50,651 bases of DNA from Planctomycetaceae bacterium (GTDB lineage Bacteria; Planctomycetota; Planctomycetia; Pirellulales; Pirellulaceae): the NCBI GenBank assembly GCA_002862205.1, contig PKCN01000398.1:1-50651 (forward strand), in the 5' to 3' direction. Each line of letters begins with the position of its first letter. Position 1 is the first letter of the stretch. A program made the translations under genes and the position numbers. The notes beneath the pieces were generated by a model. It ran no database searches. It worked only from the letters and a program-made list of their open reading frames with translations, and was not told the DNA's origin. This document shows positions 1 to 8,989 of this stretch, in pieces.

Positions 1-2
1 AG

Positions 3-75
3 TGACCCCTACGGGACTCGAACCCGTGTTACCGCCGTGAAAGGGCGGTGTCCTAGACCGCTAGACGAAGGGGCC
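3..75 (-). tRNA. tRNA-Glu (anticodon UUC)
   Basis: Read on the minus strand, a full cloverleaf is visible. The acceptor stem GGCCCCT pairs with AGGGGTC (one G-T pair), the anticodon stem CCGCC pairs with GGCGG around the loop CTTTCAC, and the T-arm carries GGGTTCGAGTCCC. The loop centre TTC reads Glu codons GAA/GAG. The discriminator base is A at position 3 and the encoded sequence continues CT rather than CCA, so CCA is presumably added after transcription. It lies downstream of csrA on the same strand, separated by csrA's terminator. Confidence 0.96.
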
Positions 76-136
76 GTCTAACTTGTATTCGACAATGCGG
101 ACTCAAAATCTGAGTAAACCTCATCGGCGAAAAGGG

Positions 137-166
137 GTTTTACCTAAGAGATGGCAAACTCGTCAA
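137..166 (-). promoter_or_regulatory. Candidate sigma-70 promoter for tRNA-Glu
   Basis: On the minus strand TTGACG (166-161) is followed after 18 bases by TAAAAC (142-137), about 60 bases before the tRNA 5' end. It lies between the csrA terminator and the tRNA, where a promoter would be needed if the terminator works. The -10 match is poor, so this is a suggestion only. Confidence 0.3.
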
Positions 167-240
167 GGGTTCAATCAAAACACCCAAAAATCATCCCCAA
201 ACCACCAAACGATCCTTACGATTTTCAAACCCGGCAAGCC

Positions 241-262
241 AAAAAAGAACCCCCGAGGGCTC
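241..262 (-). terminator. Intrinsic terminator downstream of csrA
   Basis: On the minus strand GAGCCC - TCGG - GGGTTC forms a 6-bp stem (one G-T pair) with a UUCG-like tetraloop, directly followed by six T residues (246-241). It lies about 125 bases after the csrA stop and before the tRNA, so it probably ends the csrA transcript. Confidence 0.65.
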
Positions 263-388
263 ACTGAGTTACGGTGTCTCTGCACACGCCACTCACGCTC
301 TCAGGGGCTACACGACTACTCTGTACGGTATCGCCAAGCCGATCAAGCCTGATGGCCTCACGGATCAACGGACCGCAAACGGTCTGGC

Positions 389-583
389 TTACGACTCAAC
401 TGGAGCGTCACCCGACTCCAAACTACGCTGAATCGCGTCATAAACCTCGCGGCGGTGCACCGGCACTTCGCGTGGTGCTTCCACACCAAGCCGCACCTTA
501 TCACCACGAATCTCCACAACGACGATTTTAATGTCGTTGTTGATGACAATACTTTCGTTTTTCTTTCTTGATAAAACTAACAT
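389..583 (-). CDS. csrA: Carbon storage regulator CsrA
   Basis: A 64-residue RNA-binding global regulator. CsrA dimers bind GGA motifs in mRNA leaders and change translation or stability. The protein opens [10 protein letters not shown] and keeps the family's RNA-contact residues Leu4, Arg6 and Arg44 (in [11 protein letters not shown]). Its length is typical (60-70 residues). The ATG is preceded by AAGGA eight bases upstream, a good ribosome-binding site. It appears to be a single-gene unit with a terminator downstream, followed by tRNA-Glu on the same strand. No flagellar genes, the usual neighbours in Firmicutes, are present. Identification is secure; target genes cannot be read from the sequence. 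Confidence 0.97.
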   Translation of the reverse strand: MLVLSRKKNESIVINNDIKIVVVEIRGDKVRLGVEAPREVPVHRREVYDAIQRSLESGDAPVES

Positions 584-1243
584 GTTTCAGTCCTTATCTA
601 ACCGGCCCCATTCATTTTGACATCGTGTATGCCTACAGGTCCGAAGGTGGCAGGAACCATACTGTACTTCTGGTCCTGAAATCACCGCCACGCAGGCCGG
701 TTGTTTTTGCGAGCCGTTTCCATTAGGTGGCCGCTTTCCTTACACCCTCAACTCTATGCCAAAAAAAGTGCGCGTCAAGGAAATACGACTTGACAAGTAA
801 CGATTTTTGACCTTTGGACCGGCACAATGGGCAGGCAAAACTGAAAACCTATCCGTTTTTGCCAGCATTTACTCATGGGACTACGGCTACCCCTCCCCAA
901 AAAGGTAAACAACACCTACCCTGCGGGGGGGGTGTATTGGCAGCTAAAAAAAGTTCCCCAATCGTGTGACAGGACACTTGTCCCCGAACCTCCGACAGCA
1001 AGTTTCGCATCTCCAAGCTCCCGCCACCTTGCCGCGCCTTTTCTGGTGCGTATCATCCCCTAACAGCGAGAACCTGCGTAACGCAATCTCCAGCATCAAA
1101 AACGCACCCTGAACCGCCCGATTGAGAGAACCGTTTGCCTACCAAACTCGTCCTATTGAAGTAGGCTGCTGGTGAGCGACCAAGAAGCCGCTACCTGTGA
1201 TTTCTACCCTCCGTTCAAAACGCCCCGAACCAACAGCACCACC
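584..1243. other. Spacer between csrA and the DUF2203 gene; no convincing gene
   Basis: About 590-660 bases between divergent genes, so both promoters should lie here. TTGTCA and TTGACG words occur on the minus strand near 770-800 but without a clear -10 partner. Short reading frames in this stretch have unnatural composition and no recognisable motif. No repeat array of the kind seen elsewhere in the window was noticed. Confidence 0.5.
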
Positions 1244-1702
1244 ATGGTCCGTGCCATCGAAAACTCAGACGAACACTTGCCCACAAAAGTGGGTGAGCCG
1301 TTCACTGTCGAGACGGCAACACGAATGTTGCCGCTAGTTCGCCGCATCGTGGCCGACATGCAGCAACTCAACGAAACGGTACAACGTCAACGCGAACGTT
1401 TGGCTGTGATCGACCAACTGGCCGATACGATCGACCAGCCCGACTATCTGGAAGAATTGGCCGATATCCGCCGCTCGATGCAGACCGAAGAAGAGCGACT
1501 GACCGCCTGCATTCGCGAGTTGAATGTCCTGGGCGTGGAGCCCCACATGCCGTTTGACGGCTCCGTGGTATTTCCTGCAGTCATCAATCGCCGAGCCGTG
1601 TGCCTCTGCTGGCACCCCGATGATGAAACTGTTGAGTATTGGCACGAAATGGGCCAAAGTCCTTCCTTGCGTCAAAAGCTCGATACAAAAATCACGCAGT
1701 GA
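1244..1702 (+). CDS. DUF2203 family protein
   Basis: A soluble protein of about 152 residues resembling the DUF2203 family of unknown function. A charged helical N-terminal part (MLPLVRRIVADM, then ERLAVIDQLAD and EEERLTACIRELN) suggests a short coiled coil. The C-terminal part carries the family signature, a G-x-V-x-F-P segment followed by CLCWHPDD and VEYWHE. The ATG at 1244 is preferred because family members start shortly before the 'FTVETATRMLPL' region; a GTG at 1172 would add 24 low-complexity residues. It stands alone between the divergent csrA and a convergent dehydrogenase gene. The cysteine-histidine spacing in CLCWH could bind metal, but that is speculation. Confidence 0.8.
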   Translation: MVRAIENSDEHLPTKVGEPFTVETATRMLPLVRRIVADMQQLNETVQRQRERLAVIDQLADTIDQPDYLEELADIRRSMQTEEERLTACIRELNVLGVEPHMPFDGSVVFPAVINRRAVCLCWHPDDETVEYWHEMGQSPSLRQKLDTKITQ

Positions 1703-1740
1703 GCTGCGGTCTGCGGCAAGGTTCAGCAGCATGCTGCTAG

Positions 1741-1788
1741 GTGAAAACCGTGCTACGTGAAAACCGTGCCAAGTGAAGAACGCTTCAC
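1741..1788. repeat. Short tandem array, 16-bp unit x3
   Basis: Units begin GTGAAAACCGTGCTAC (1741), GTGAAAACCGTGCCAA (1757) and a diverged GTGAAGAACGCTTCAC (1773). The array is intergenic, 38 bases after the DUF2203 stop. Confidence 0.85.
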
Positions 1789-1914
1789 ACCAGACTCGGC
1801 CCCCGCGATGGCTTCGCACTCACGGATACATTTCATCAGTCGACAAGGCCCGGGCTGAGAAGCGGGCTGAGATTTTTCGCCGTCACAAGACAGTTGGAAT
1901 TGGTACCGCTGTGG

Positions 1915-1962
1915 CCAGAGCGTCTCAGGGCCAGAGCGTCTCAGAGCCAGAGCATCTCAGGA
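1915..1962. repeat. Short tandem array, 16-bp unit x3
   Basis: Units CCAGAGCGTCTCAGGG, CCAGAGCGTCTCAGAG and CCAGAGCATCTCAGGA lie head to tail. The period matches the array at 1741 but the sequence is unrelated. A 12-bp pair (CGGGCTGAGAAG, then CGGGCTGAGATT) lies just before it at 1851-1874. All are in the convergent spacer before the dehydrogenase gene. Confidence 0.9.
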
Positions 1963-2003
1963 CTTACCAGCCAATTCAGCCTTTGGCAGTCAATTCAGCG
2001 GCT

Positions 2004-3152
2004 TCACTTGATCAAGTGCTTGGGGAAGTCACGGGTCCTCTCACAGGCCAACTGTTCCATGACTTGTTGGACTTGGCGTTTGAGCATCGTGATCGTGTGA
2101 TGCCCTCCATTCTTTCCCAAGGCACCCACGCCGTACATGAACGAGCGTCCCATGAAACAGAACTTGGCACCGCTCGCCAGTGCGTTGGCAATGTCAGGTC
2201 CTGATCTCAAACCGCTGTCGATCATCAGGGTCGTTTGATCTCCAAACTTCTTTGCCAATTCGGTGAGCGGTTGGATGGTCGATTGACCATTATCCAATTG
2301 TCGTCCCCCGTGATTGGATGCGATGATTCCATCGACTCCGAGCCCGATTGCCTTCTCAGCATCTTCTTCGTTGACGATCCCTTTGACGACAAGTTTACCT
2401 TTCCATCGTTCCCGAATCGCCTCAATTTTTTTGGCATTGAGTCTGCCGGAGAACGTCTTATTCATGAAGAGCCCAAGATGCTTCATGCTGAGCCCCTTGG
2501 GAATGTAAGGTTTCATGGTTTTGAACTCGGGCACACCGGCGGCGAGTTGCCCAAGGCACCAGGCAGGCCGCGTCGTCATCTGGGCGATATTCCGCAGCGT
2601 CATTTTGGGAGGAATTGAAAGCCCGTTGCGAATCTCTTTGGGGCGCCAGGCAAAAGTGGGTGTATCGGCCAGAATCACCAGCACCTGACATCCTGCCGCG
2701 GCAGCACGATCGAGAAGTTTGTCCCGCAGTTCATCCTCAACCGGATGGTAGAGTTGAAACCAGAAATTTCCTTCGGTGATTTCAGACACGGTTTCGATAC
2801 TGGCAGTCGCCACCGTACTGAGGATGAATGGCACATTTTCAGCGAATGCGGCCTGCGCCAAGTATTCGGTCGCTTTCGGCCACATCATTCCCTGCAACCC
2901 GATGGGCGAGATTCCGAACGGTGCACCTCTGGTTTGACCGAACAACTCGGTTTCAAGATTGGACCCGGCGTAGTCGCGCAAATAATACGGACGCAATTGA
3001 ATCTGACGAATTTCATCCGTATTTCGCCGCAAATTCACTTCGGAAAAACAGCCGCCTTCGAGATACTCAAATGCAAAGCGAGGCATCCGTTGTCTAGCTC
3101 GTTCCCGGAGATGCTCAATCGAAGGATACCGGGAGTCAAAGTAATCTGTCAT
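2004..3152 (-). CDS. FMN-dependent alpha-hydroxy-acid dehydrogenase (L-lactate dehydrogenase / glycolate oxidase family)
   Basis: A 382-residue TIM-barrel flavoprotein of the family that oxidises L-2-hydroxy acids such as lactate, glycolate or mandelate to 2-oxo acids. Visible signatures are FAFEYLEGG near the N-terminus, PFGISPIGLQGMMWP for FMN binding, the FMN lysine in LVVKGI (Lys257), the catalytic SNHGGRQLD (His281, Arg284) and MIDSGLRSG for phosphate binding. Length is normal (about 350-390). No signal peptide or membrane anchor is obvious, but these enzymes are often membrane-associated. The physiological substrate cannot be fixed; L-lactate is the default guess. It lies upstream of a convergent spacer full of repeats and has no obvious operon partner; the flavodoxin upstream is on the same strand but almost 400 bases away. 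Confidence 0.9.
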   Translation of the reverse strand: MTDYFDSRYPSIEHLRERARQRMPRFAFEYLEGGCFSEVNLRRNTDEIRQIQLRPYYLRDYAGSNLETELFGQTRGAPFGISPIGLQGMMWPKATEYLAQAAFAENVPFILSTVATASIETVSEITEGNFWFQLYHPVEDELRDKLLDRAAAAGCQVLVILADTPTFAWRPKEIRNGLSIPPKMTLRNIAQMTTRPAWCLGQLAAGVPEFKTMKPYIPKGLSMKHLGLFMNKTFSGRLNAKKIEAIRERWKGKLVVKGIVNEEDAEKAIGLGVDGIIASNHGGRQLDNGQSTIQPLTELAKKFGDQTTLMIDSGLRSGPDIANALASGAKFCFMGRSFMYGVGALGKNGGHHTITMLKRQVQQVMEQLACERTRDFPKHLIK

Positions 3153-3541
3153 GAGGTATTTTTTTCAGGATTCATGTGGGGCCAAGCTATCCAATCACTG
3201 GCCGATTCTGGAGCTTCCATGGTATCCCGCGTGGGTAAAAAACGCCACCACTGCAGCATTGACCACCGATACGTGCGCAGCCGGGCTCGGGTCCTGAAAT
3301 CGGGTCCTGAAAACTGGATCTCAAGTGTGAACTCCTCCTCAATCATCTTGGCAGCCAAGAACTGCGGTGCAGAAATCTCCGCAGGACTTAGGCGGTCCGC
3401 CTGAAACTTGCCGCAATCGCCCGGTCATGCCCGGTCATGGCCGATGGCCGATGGCCGATGGCCGATGGCCGATGACGTTTTCCGTCAGAGTCCTAACTGT
3501 GGTGATTGAAAATTCTGGATATCGGCGTTGCCGTGGCCAAG
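3153..3541. repeat. Spacer with heptamer array (GGCCGAT x5) and two direct-repeat pairs
   Basis: Between the flavodoxin and dehydrogenase genes, both minus strand. It holds CGGGTCCTGAAAT repeated at 3288 and 3301 (13-bp period), a 10-bp pair CCGGTCATGC / CCGGTCATGG at 3421-3440, and immediately after it five perfect copies of GGCCGAT at 3439-3473. No gene is apparent in the rest. Confidence 0.9.
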
Positions 3542-4081
3542 TCACGGGCCGTCCACACCCATCAGCTCACGTTTGATTTGTTCCACCCATCGGTCGACCC
3601 GCTCGTCGGTATATTCGGGTTCGCTATCTTCGTCGATCACGAGGCCGAGAAAATGGTTTTCATCAAACATGCCACGTGAGTCATCGAAGATATATCCTTC
3701 CTTCGACCAAACCCCAATCAACGGTGGACGTTCTTTGCCAACACACTCCCACAGGATTCCAAGGCCATCGACGAACGTATCTGGATATCCTGCACTGTCG
3801 CCAAGCCCGAACAATCCAACACGCTTTCCGGAAAAGTCCCTGGTTTTGAGATCGTCGAGCAGATCTTCCCAACTGCACTGAATTTCACCGATGTTCCAAG
3901 TAGAAACTCCGAACAAAAGAACTTCGAAGTCCATGAATTCATCAACAGAGCTTTTGTCGATATCTTTGCATACAAATTCGATTTCGGGCAAGCGTTCACC
4001 GATCATTTCGGCGATTCGCTCGGTGTTTCCAGTATCGGAGCCAAAGAAAATACCGATCGTGGGTATTGAATCGTGGGACAT
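3542..4081 (-). CDS. Long-chain flavodoxin
   Basis: A 179-residue FMN electron carrier. The phosphate-binding loop GSDTGNTERIA is close to the N-terminus. The 50s and 90s loops (VSTWNIGE; GLGDSAGYPDTFVDG) are those that enclose the isoalloxazine ring, and the extra segment near GYIFDDSRGM marks the long-chain type (FldA/NifF-like). The ATG at 4079-4081, giving MSHDSIPTIGIFFG, is chosen because the upstream extension (14 residues) is not family-like. Flavodoxins replace ferredoxin under iron limitation or serve specific reductases. No Fur-box-like sequence was identified with confidence. The neighbouring dehydrogenase is a flavoprotein but uses other acceptors, so a partnership is not implied. 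Confidence 0.93.
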   Translation of the reverse strand: MSHDSIPTIGIFFGSDTGNTERIAEMIGERLPEIEFVCKDIDKSSVDEFMDFEVLLFGVSTWNIGEIQCSWEDLLDDLKTRDFSGKRVGLFGLGDSAGYPDTFVDGLGILWECVGKERPPLIGVWSKEGYIFDDSRGMFDENHFLGLVIDEDSEPEYTDERVDRWVEQIKRELMGVDGP

Positions 4082-4479
4082 TGTGAGCCTCGCATCAAAG
4101 TAAGAGCGAGCCACAGCCATCAACCAGAGCGATCAATCAGCGTGTACTCGCATTTTCATTGCGCCTAGCTACACACTCCTCGCGGGACGACCAGCCATTT
4201 TGTTAACCGTTAGCAGTGGTGTTTGTCAAGCTTGCTTACCCCAACAAGGTGGGTAGGACTTGGCTGGTGGCGCAGGTCGTTTCTGGCGATTTTCGACAGC
4301 AGACCGCTGTAGCGCCCACGCTGGTCGTGGGCAAAAGCGACCGCGGCTTGGGCTGAACCGTTTTTTAATTTTGAATCAGCCAACTGTTTGAGTTGGGTTT
4401 CGCCGTTAAAATCAGAAGATCCGGTCCGGCAACCGACGCCGTTCAGGCTCCACGCACGCCAGCAAGTAGACAGTCGCCC

Positions 4480-5940
4480 ATGTTCGTCCACCAACCGATT
4501 CCCAACGATGATCGCCCCAATATCATCTTTATCATCACGGATCAGCAGCGTTACGACACGATCGCTGGTCTGGGCTATGAGCATATGGACACGCCAAATC
4601 TGGACCGATTGGTCCGTGAAGGCATTTCGTTTGACCAATGTCATGTCACTGCCGCTTCGTGCGCTGCAGCCCGAGCGAGTCTTTTCAAAGGCTACTATCC
4701 CCACACCACGGGGATTCTCAAGAATGCCGACTCCTGGCGGCGCAGCTGGATTCAACATCTCAATGACTCCGGGTACTACTGCACCAACATTGGCAAGATG
4801 CACTCGTGGCCGTTTCAAACCGAACTGGGTTTCCATGAACGGTTCGTGGTTGAGAACAAAGACCGTTATCTCGAAGGGCGGTATTACTTTGACGAGTGGG
4901 ACCGCGCATTGCGTTACCGGGGCCTCGTCAAACAACAGCGTGAACAGTATCGAAAGCGAGCTGATTACGATGCCGCGTTGGGAGCTTTTGAATGGGAACT
5001 TCCCGAGGACACGCACCCGGATGTGTTTGTGGGAGACATGGCAACGTGGTGGATTGACAACAAGCCGAAAATGAAACCGCTGTTTTTACAAATCGGTTTC
5101 CCCGGCCCCCATCCACCCTATGATCCGGTGCAACGCTACGCCGAACCCTATCTGCAAAAAGATCTGCCGCTGCTGGAGGTCACCGAACAGGAACTGGCAG
5201 GTCAACCACCGGCGTTGAAAGAACTGCGTGTTCATAATCAGGAGATCGATCACGACTCGGTGATCATGGACCTGAATCCGAGTCACGAGCAACGCCATCG
5301 CCAGCGCGCCTACTATTTGGCAAATGTGACCATGATCGACGAGAAAGTCGGGGAGATCATCGATGCCCTGGAACGCAATGGCTATCTGGATAACTCCATC
5401 CTGATCTTCACCAGCGACCACGGCGACTGCCTGACTGATCATGGGCACAGCCAGAAGTGGACCATGTATGAACAGATCACGCGTGTGCCCATGATCGTTT
5501 GGGCGCCGGGTAAGTTCGGTGAGCCACGCGCGATTGGACCGATGGTGCAGCAAATGGATCTCGGGCCCACCATCCTGGAATGGGCCGGCATCACACCGCC
5601 TGCTGATTGGGAAGCACAATCACTCAACCAGGCACTTGATCCCGAGACGACGGATGATTTCGCCGGCCGAGAGTATGTCTACTGCGAACAAGTCAAAGAT
5701 GCGGTGCTGACCGGATGTGAGTTCATGACGATGGTGCGCAGCAAGACTCACAAACTGGTTCATTTTCTGGATGAGCCATACGGGCAATTATTTGATCTGG
5801 TTGCCGATCCCAACGAACTGAACAACCTTTGGGATGCCCCCGAGTGCATTCCGGTCAAGGACGAATTATTGAACGAACTTCGCGAATGGCGGATTCGCAG
5901 CGGCGTTCACACCAAAGATTGGTGCAGCGAATGGCGGTAG
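4480..5940 (+). CDS. Sulfatase (alkaline-phosphatase superfamily), apparently cytoplasmic
   Basis: A 486-residue sulfatase or related phosphonate/sulfate ester hydrolase. With the ATG at 4480 the N-terminus is MFVHQPIPNDDRPNIIFIIT and has no signal peptide, unlike most planctomycete sulfatases. The metal site includes Asp21 (ITDQQRYD) and Asp313-His314 (TSDHGD). The formylglycine site reads C61-A-A-A-R65, a CxAxR motif instead of the commoner CxPSR, followed by ASLFKGYYPHTTG. This form and the DQQRYD start recall the choline-sulfatase / phosphonate-monoester-hydrolase branch. An upstream in-frame ATG at 4393 would add 29 unconvincing residues. The C-terminal LFDLVADPNELNNLWD segment is typical of the family. 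No sulfatase-maturating enzyme lies in the window. The substrate is unknown. Confidence 0.9.
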   Translation: MFVHQPIPNDDRPNIIFIITDQQRYDTIAGLGYEHMDTPNLDRLVREGISFDQCHVTAASCAAARASLFKGYYPHTTGILKNADSWRRSWIQHLNDSGYYCTNIGKMHSWPFQTELGFHERFVVENKDRYLEGRYYFDEWDRALRYRGLVKQQREQYRKRADYDAALGAFEWELPEDTHPDVFVGDMATWWIDNKPKMKPLFLQIGFPGPHPPYDPVQRYAEPYLQKDLPLLEVTEQELAGQPPALKELRVHNQEIDHDSVIMDLNPSHEQRHRQRAYYLANVTMIDEKVGEIIDALERNGYLDNSILIFTSDHGDCLTDHGHSQKWTMYEQITRVPMIVWAPGKFGEPRAIGPMVQQMDLGPTILEWAGITPPADWEAQSLNQALDPETTDDFAGREYVYCEQVKDAVLTGCEFMTMVRSKTHKLVHFLDEPYGQLFDLVADPNELNNLWDAPECIPVKDELLNELREWRIRSGVHTKDWCSEWR

Positions 5941-6682
5941 GAAGGCAAACAAAACGCCAATCATAGAAAACGTTACTCAGGCAGAGAATCTCGAGCTTGC
6001 GTTCGCGTTGGCCAGTGCACGAGAACCCTCCTATTTCTCCCCGCTCGCCAAGTCCCCCCATGCCTCCACGAGTGCAGCACTGCGAGTTGCCCGCGATGAC
6101 GACACGCTGAGGAACTGGGCCCATGAAGTGTTTGTCCGTGGCTTGGCGTCCCATGCAGGAACTGACCGTGGGCTCCGTTTCGATACTTCTTGGCGAGTTG
6201 GCATCGAGACGAGATCCGCGTTGGTCTCCTCGACGGTGCTTCAAAGGCCTACGGTGCTTCAAAGGCCTAAGGTGCTTCAAAGCAGCACTATGTTTGCGGG
6301 TCTCGGCGTGAAGCCTTTGCTCATGAGCCAATCGCCCCATGATCGTCTCGCTGTGTGAAGGGTCAGCAGGACGACAGTGAAACTGCTACTCAAATAACAC
6401 TCAATTCGTTGTCATGGCGACGCGCAGGCAGTTAACACGCTGCAGAGAAGTTCGTAGGATATGGCGATGGTGTGCGGGAGGTTCTGTGACGCGGATGAAA
6501 TTCTGCATGCCCACTCGTTTTTGATCGCTGATCATGAAGGCATTCTGTTGACCGCTACGGGCCAACGCTCAGGTCGAGAAGCTCTGCCGCACAATGCAAG
6601 ACCGCAAATGCAAGCATTGTGTTTTGAAATGATTGCGGTCAGCTGATCCCGACCTTCGTCCTTTCAACCCAACGAAAGCATC
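5941..6682. other. 742-bp spacer with one tandem array; no gene supported
   Basis: Between the cytoplasmic sulfatase and the M13 peptidase. Overlapping open frames on both strands have shuffled-looking composition and no domain features. The only clear structure is the 18-bp array at 6233-6286. The M13 promoter should be near 6560-6660, but no confident -35/-10 pair was seen. Confidence 0.5.
6233..6286. repeat. Short tandem array, 18-bp unit x3
   Basis: Two perfect copies of ACGGTGCTTCAAAGGCCT (6233, 6251) are followed by a third that keeps AGGTGCTTCAAAG and then diverges (6269). Intergenic. Confidence 0.9.
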
Positions 6683-8722
6683 GTGTTCAAACATTCCCTT
6701 CAGATCGTCGCATTGTTGACATTCCTGATGCCTACCGCAGCCACTGCCGCGGACCCCACGTCGGGTGAAGGCAAGGTCTCGGGCATCGACAAGGCACTTT
6801 TCAGCCCGGACATCACGCCGGGTGAGAATTTTTATCGGTATGCCAACGAGGAATGGTTGGACAAAACGGACATCCCTGGCGACAAATCGAACTACGGTAT
6901 TTTCACGGTTCTGGATGACAAGACGCGTTCCGAAGTTCGTGCTTTGATTGAGGCAGCTGCTGAATCCAACGCAGCCCCCGGGACGCCGGCCCAGAAGGTC
7001 GGCGACCTGTACAAATCGGTGCTCGACATGGAAGCGCGCAACGGCGCTGGCATCAAGCCGATCCTTCCGCTGCTGAGAAAGGTCGGCAAGATTGCATCGA
7101 CCGAAGAGTTGGCCACGACATTAGGCTTTTTAATGGAGGCTGGCGTCTACGGACCCTTGGCACCGTACATCAATGCTGATGCTCGCAAAAGTGACCAGTA
7201 CACGGTTTACGTAACGCAGTCCGGCCTGACGATGCCTGACCGCGACTACTACCTGGAGGACGACGAGCGTTACACGAAGTTGCGTTCAGAGCTGCTTGCC
7301 TACGTGGCAGACATGCTTGCTGCCACGGGAGTAAAGTCCCCGGAAGACTCAGCCAAGGCTATTTTTGAATTGGAGCGAACGCTTGCACAGAAGCAGTGGA
7401 CCAAGACCGAGAACCGCGATCCTGAAAAAACCTACAACAAAAAAACCAACAAAGAAATGCAGGCCATCTTGGGCGATTTCCCATGGGCAGCGTTTGCGAA
7501 GACCGCTGGGTTGTCCAAGCAGAAAGAGTTTGTGGTTCGTCAGCCCAGCTATCTCGAAGCCCTCGGCAAGTTGCTGACCGAAGTCGATCTGGAAACGTGG
7601 AAAGATTATCTACGTCTGCAGGTGATCGACAGCTACTCGAGCAGTCTGACGGAAGAACTGGAACTGCGCCATTTCCAATTTCACTCAACTGCCATTAGCG
7701 GCGTTACCGAGCAGGAGCCGTTGTGGAAACGGGGTGTGAACGTGACCAGCAGTGTACTGGGTGAATTGGTCGGACAGCTGTACGTCGAAAAGTACTTCCA
7801 GCCTGCTGCCAAGAAACGCATGAATGAATTGGTTGAAAACCTGAAAAAGGCATTTGCTGAGCGGATCACGACCCGCGACTGGATGGGCAAGGGAACTCAA
7901 AAGCAGGCACTGGAAAAGCTGTCCATGTTCACCACAAAAATTGGATACCCGGATGCCTGGAAAGATTACACAGGTTTGAAGATTGCGTCACCGATTCTGG
8001 CGACCAACCTATTGGCTTCCTCACGTTTTGAAACGAAAGAAGAGTTAAAAAAACTTGGGGGACCGATCGATCGCAACGAGTGGCACATGACTCCACAGAC
8101 CATCAATGCGTATTACAACCCGGTCATGAATGAGATTGTATTTCCTGCTGCGATTCTGCAGCCACCGTTTTTCAACATGCAAGCTGACGACGCGGTGAAT
8201 TACGGGGCGATTGGCGCGGTTATCGGCCACGAGTTGAGCCACGGTTTTGACGATAAAGGCAGCAAGTACGACGGCAATGGCAACTTGCGAAAATGGTGGA
8301 CCGAACTGGACCGCGAAGAATTTGAGCGACGGGCCAAAGGTTTGGTCGCCCAATACGACGCGTTCGAGCCCGTTGAAGGCAACTTTGTGAATGGAAATTT
8401 GACGCTGGGTGAAAACATCGGTGACCTCGGTGGTCTGAGTGTTGCGTACAAGGCCTACCGCTTGTCGCTCAACGGCAAAGCCGCTCCCGTGATTGATGGT
8501 CTCACAGGAGATCAACGATTTTTCCTGGGATGGTCCCAGATCTGGCGACGTCTGTATCGCGAGCCTGAGCTGCTGAAGCGTCTTGTGACCGACCCGCACA
8601 GCCCAAGCGAATACCGCGTCAATGGAATCGTGCGTAACATGGACGCGTGGTACAAAGCGTTCGGCATCAAACCCACCGACAACTTGTACCTGAAACCCGA
8701 AGACCGAGTACGAATCTGGTAG
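6683..8722 (+). CDS. Secreted M13-family zinc metallopeptidase (neprilysin/PepO-like)
   Basis: A 679-residue endopeptidase of family M13. A GTG start gives a signal peptide (MFKHSLQIVALLTFLMPTAA, cleavage near ATAA-DP). The N-terminal M13 domain starts at ITPGENFYRYANEEWL. The catalytic domain has the substrate-binding NAYYNP motif (residues 475-480), zinc site HELSH (His516, Glu517, His520) and third ligand Glu577 in GENIGDLGG. The protein ends in RVRIW, the usual family terminus. Length is normal (about 670-700), so it is intact. No lipobox cysteine is seen, so it is presumably periplasmic or extracellular and takes part in peptide turnover. It is monocistronic: the next gene follows after a likely terminator. 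Confidence 0.96.
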   Translation: MFKHSLQIVALLTFLMPTAATAADPTSGEGKVSGIDKALFSPDITPGENFYRYANEEWLDKTDIPGDKSNYGIFTVLDDKTRSEVRALIEAAAESNAAPGTPAQKVGDLYKSVLDMEARNGAGIKPILPLLRKVGKIASTEELATTLGFLMEAGVYGPLAPYINADARKSDQYTVYVTQSGLTMPDRDYYLEDDERYTKLRSELLAYVADMLAATGVKSPEDSAKAIFELERTLAQKQWTKTENRDPEKTYNKKTNKEMQAILGDFPWAAFAKTAGLSKQKEFVVRQPSYLEALGKLLTEVDLETWKDYLRLQVIDSYSSSLTEELELRHFQFHSTAISGVTEQEPLWKRGVNVTSSVLGELVGQLYVEKYFQPAAKKRMNELVENLKKAFAERITTRDWMGKGTQKQALEKLSMFTTKIGYPDAWKDYTGLKIASPILATNLLASSRFETKEELKKLGGPIDRNEWHMTPQTINAYYNPVMNEIVFPAAILQPPFFNMQADDAVNYGAIGAVIGHELSHGFDDKGSKYDGNGNLRKWWTELDREEFERRAKGLVAQYDAFEPVEGNFVNGNLTLGENIGDLGGLSVAYKAYRLSLNGKAAPVIDGLTGDQRFFLGWSQIWRRLYREPELLKRLVTDPHSPSEYRVNGIVRNMDAWYKAFGIKPTDNLYLKPEDRVRIW

Positions 8723-8785
8723 AAGCAATTCCTCGCGACACATCGTCCCGCGCGGCGATCGCGTTCACGGAATCTGTAATGCGAT

Positions 8786-8814
8786 GGGAGTGGCACCTTT
8801 TGTGCAGCTCCCAT
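8786..8814 (+). terminator. Probable intrinsic terminator after the M13 peptidase gene
   Basis: GGGAG (8786-8790) and GCAC (8793-8796) pair with GTGC (8802-8805) and CTCCC (8808-8812) around a CTTTT loop, with a 2x2 internal mismatch TG/AG. An outer T-A pair extends the stem, and the sequence continues ATTTTC. It lies 64 bases after the M13 stop. The T-tract is short, so efficiency is uncertain. Confidence 0.55.
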
Positions 8815-8989
8815 TTTCATTGCCCAAACTCTGTTTCCGGCGTCTCCGCCCCGAGTGGAATCTGAAAACCGATGCCTTTGCTCGGCCCGGGATGGTAGGA
8901 TCAGACAGAATTGGGGTGGCAACCCATGATCGGCGTCGATCGTCATCTTGCCGTTTCGTACCCGACTAACCCCACCGCACATCACCCGC

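Noticed and set aside
1773-2204. Plus-strand open frame of 143 codons
   Set aside because: It overlaps the 3' end of the dehydrogenase gene in antisense and spells the 16-bp repeat; composition is not protein-like.
4210-5016. Long minus-strand open frame (about 268 codons) opposite the first sulfatase
   Set aside because: It lies antisense to a well-conserved sulfatase N-terminus and its residues show no family features.
5855-6646. Several frames of 60-160 codons in the 742-bp spacer
   Set aside because: They overlap each other on both strands, with repeat-derived segments and no domain features.
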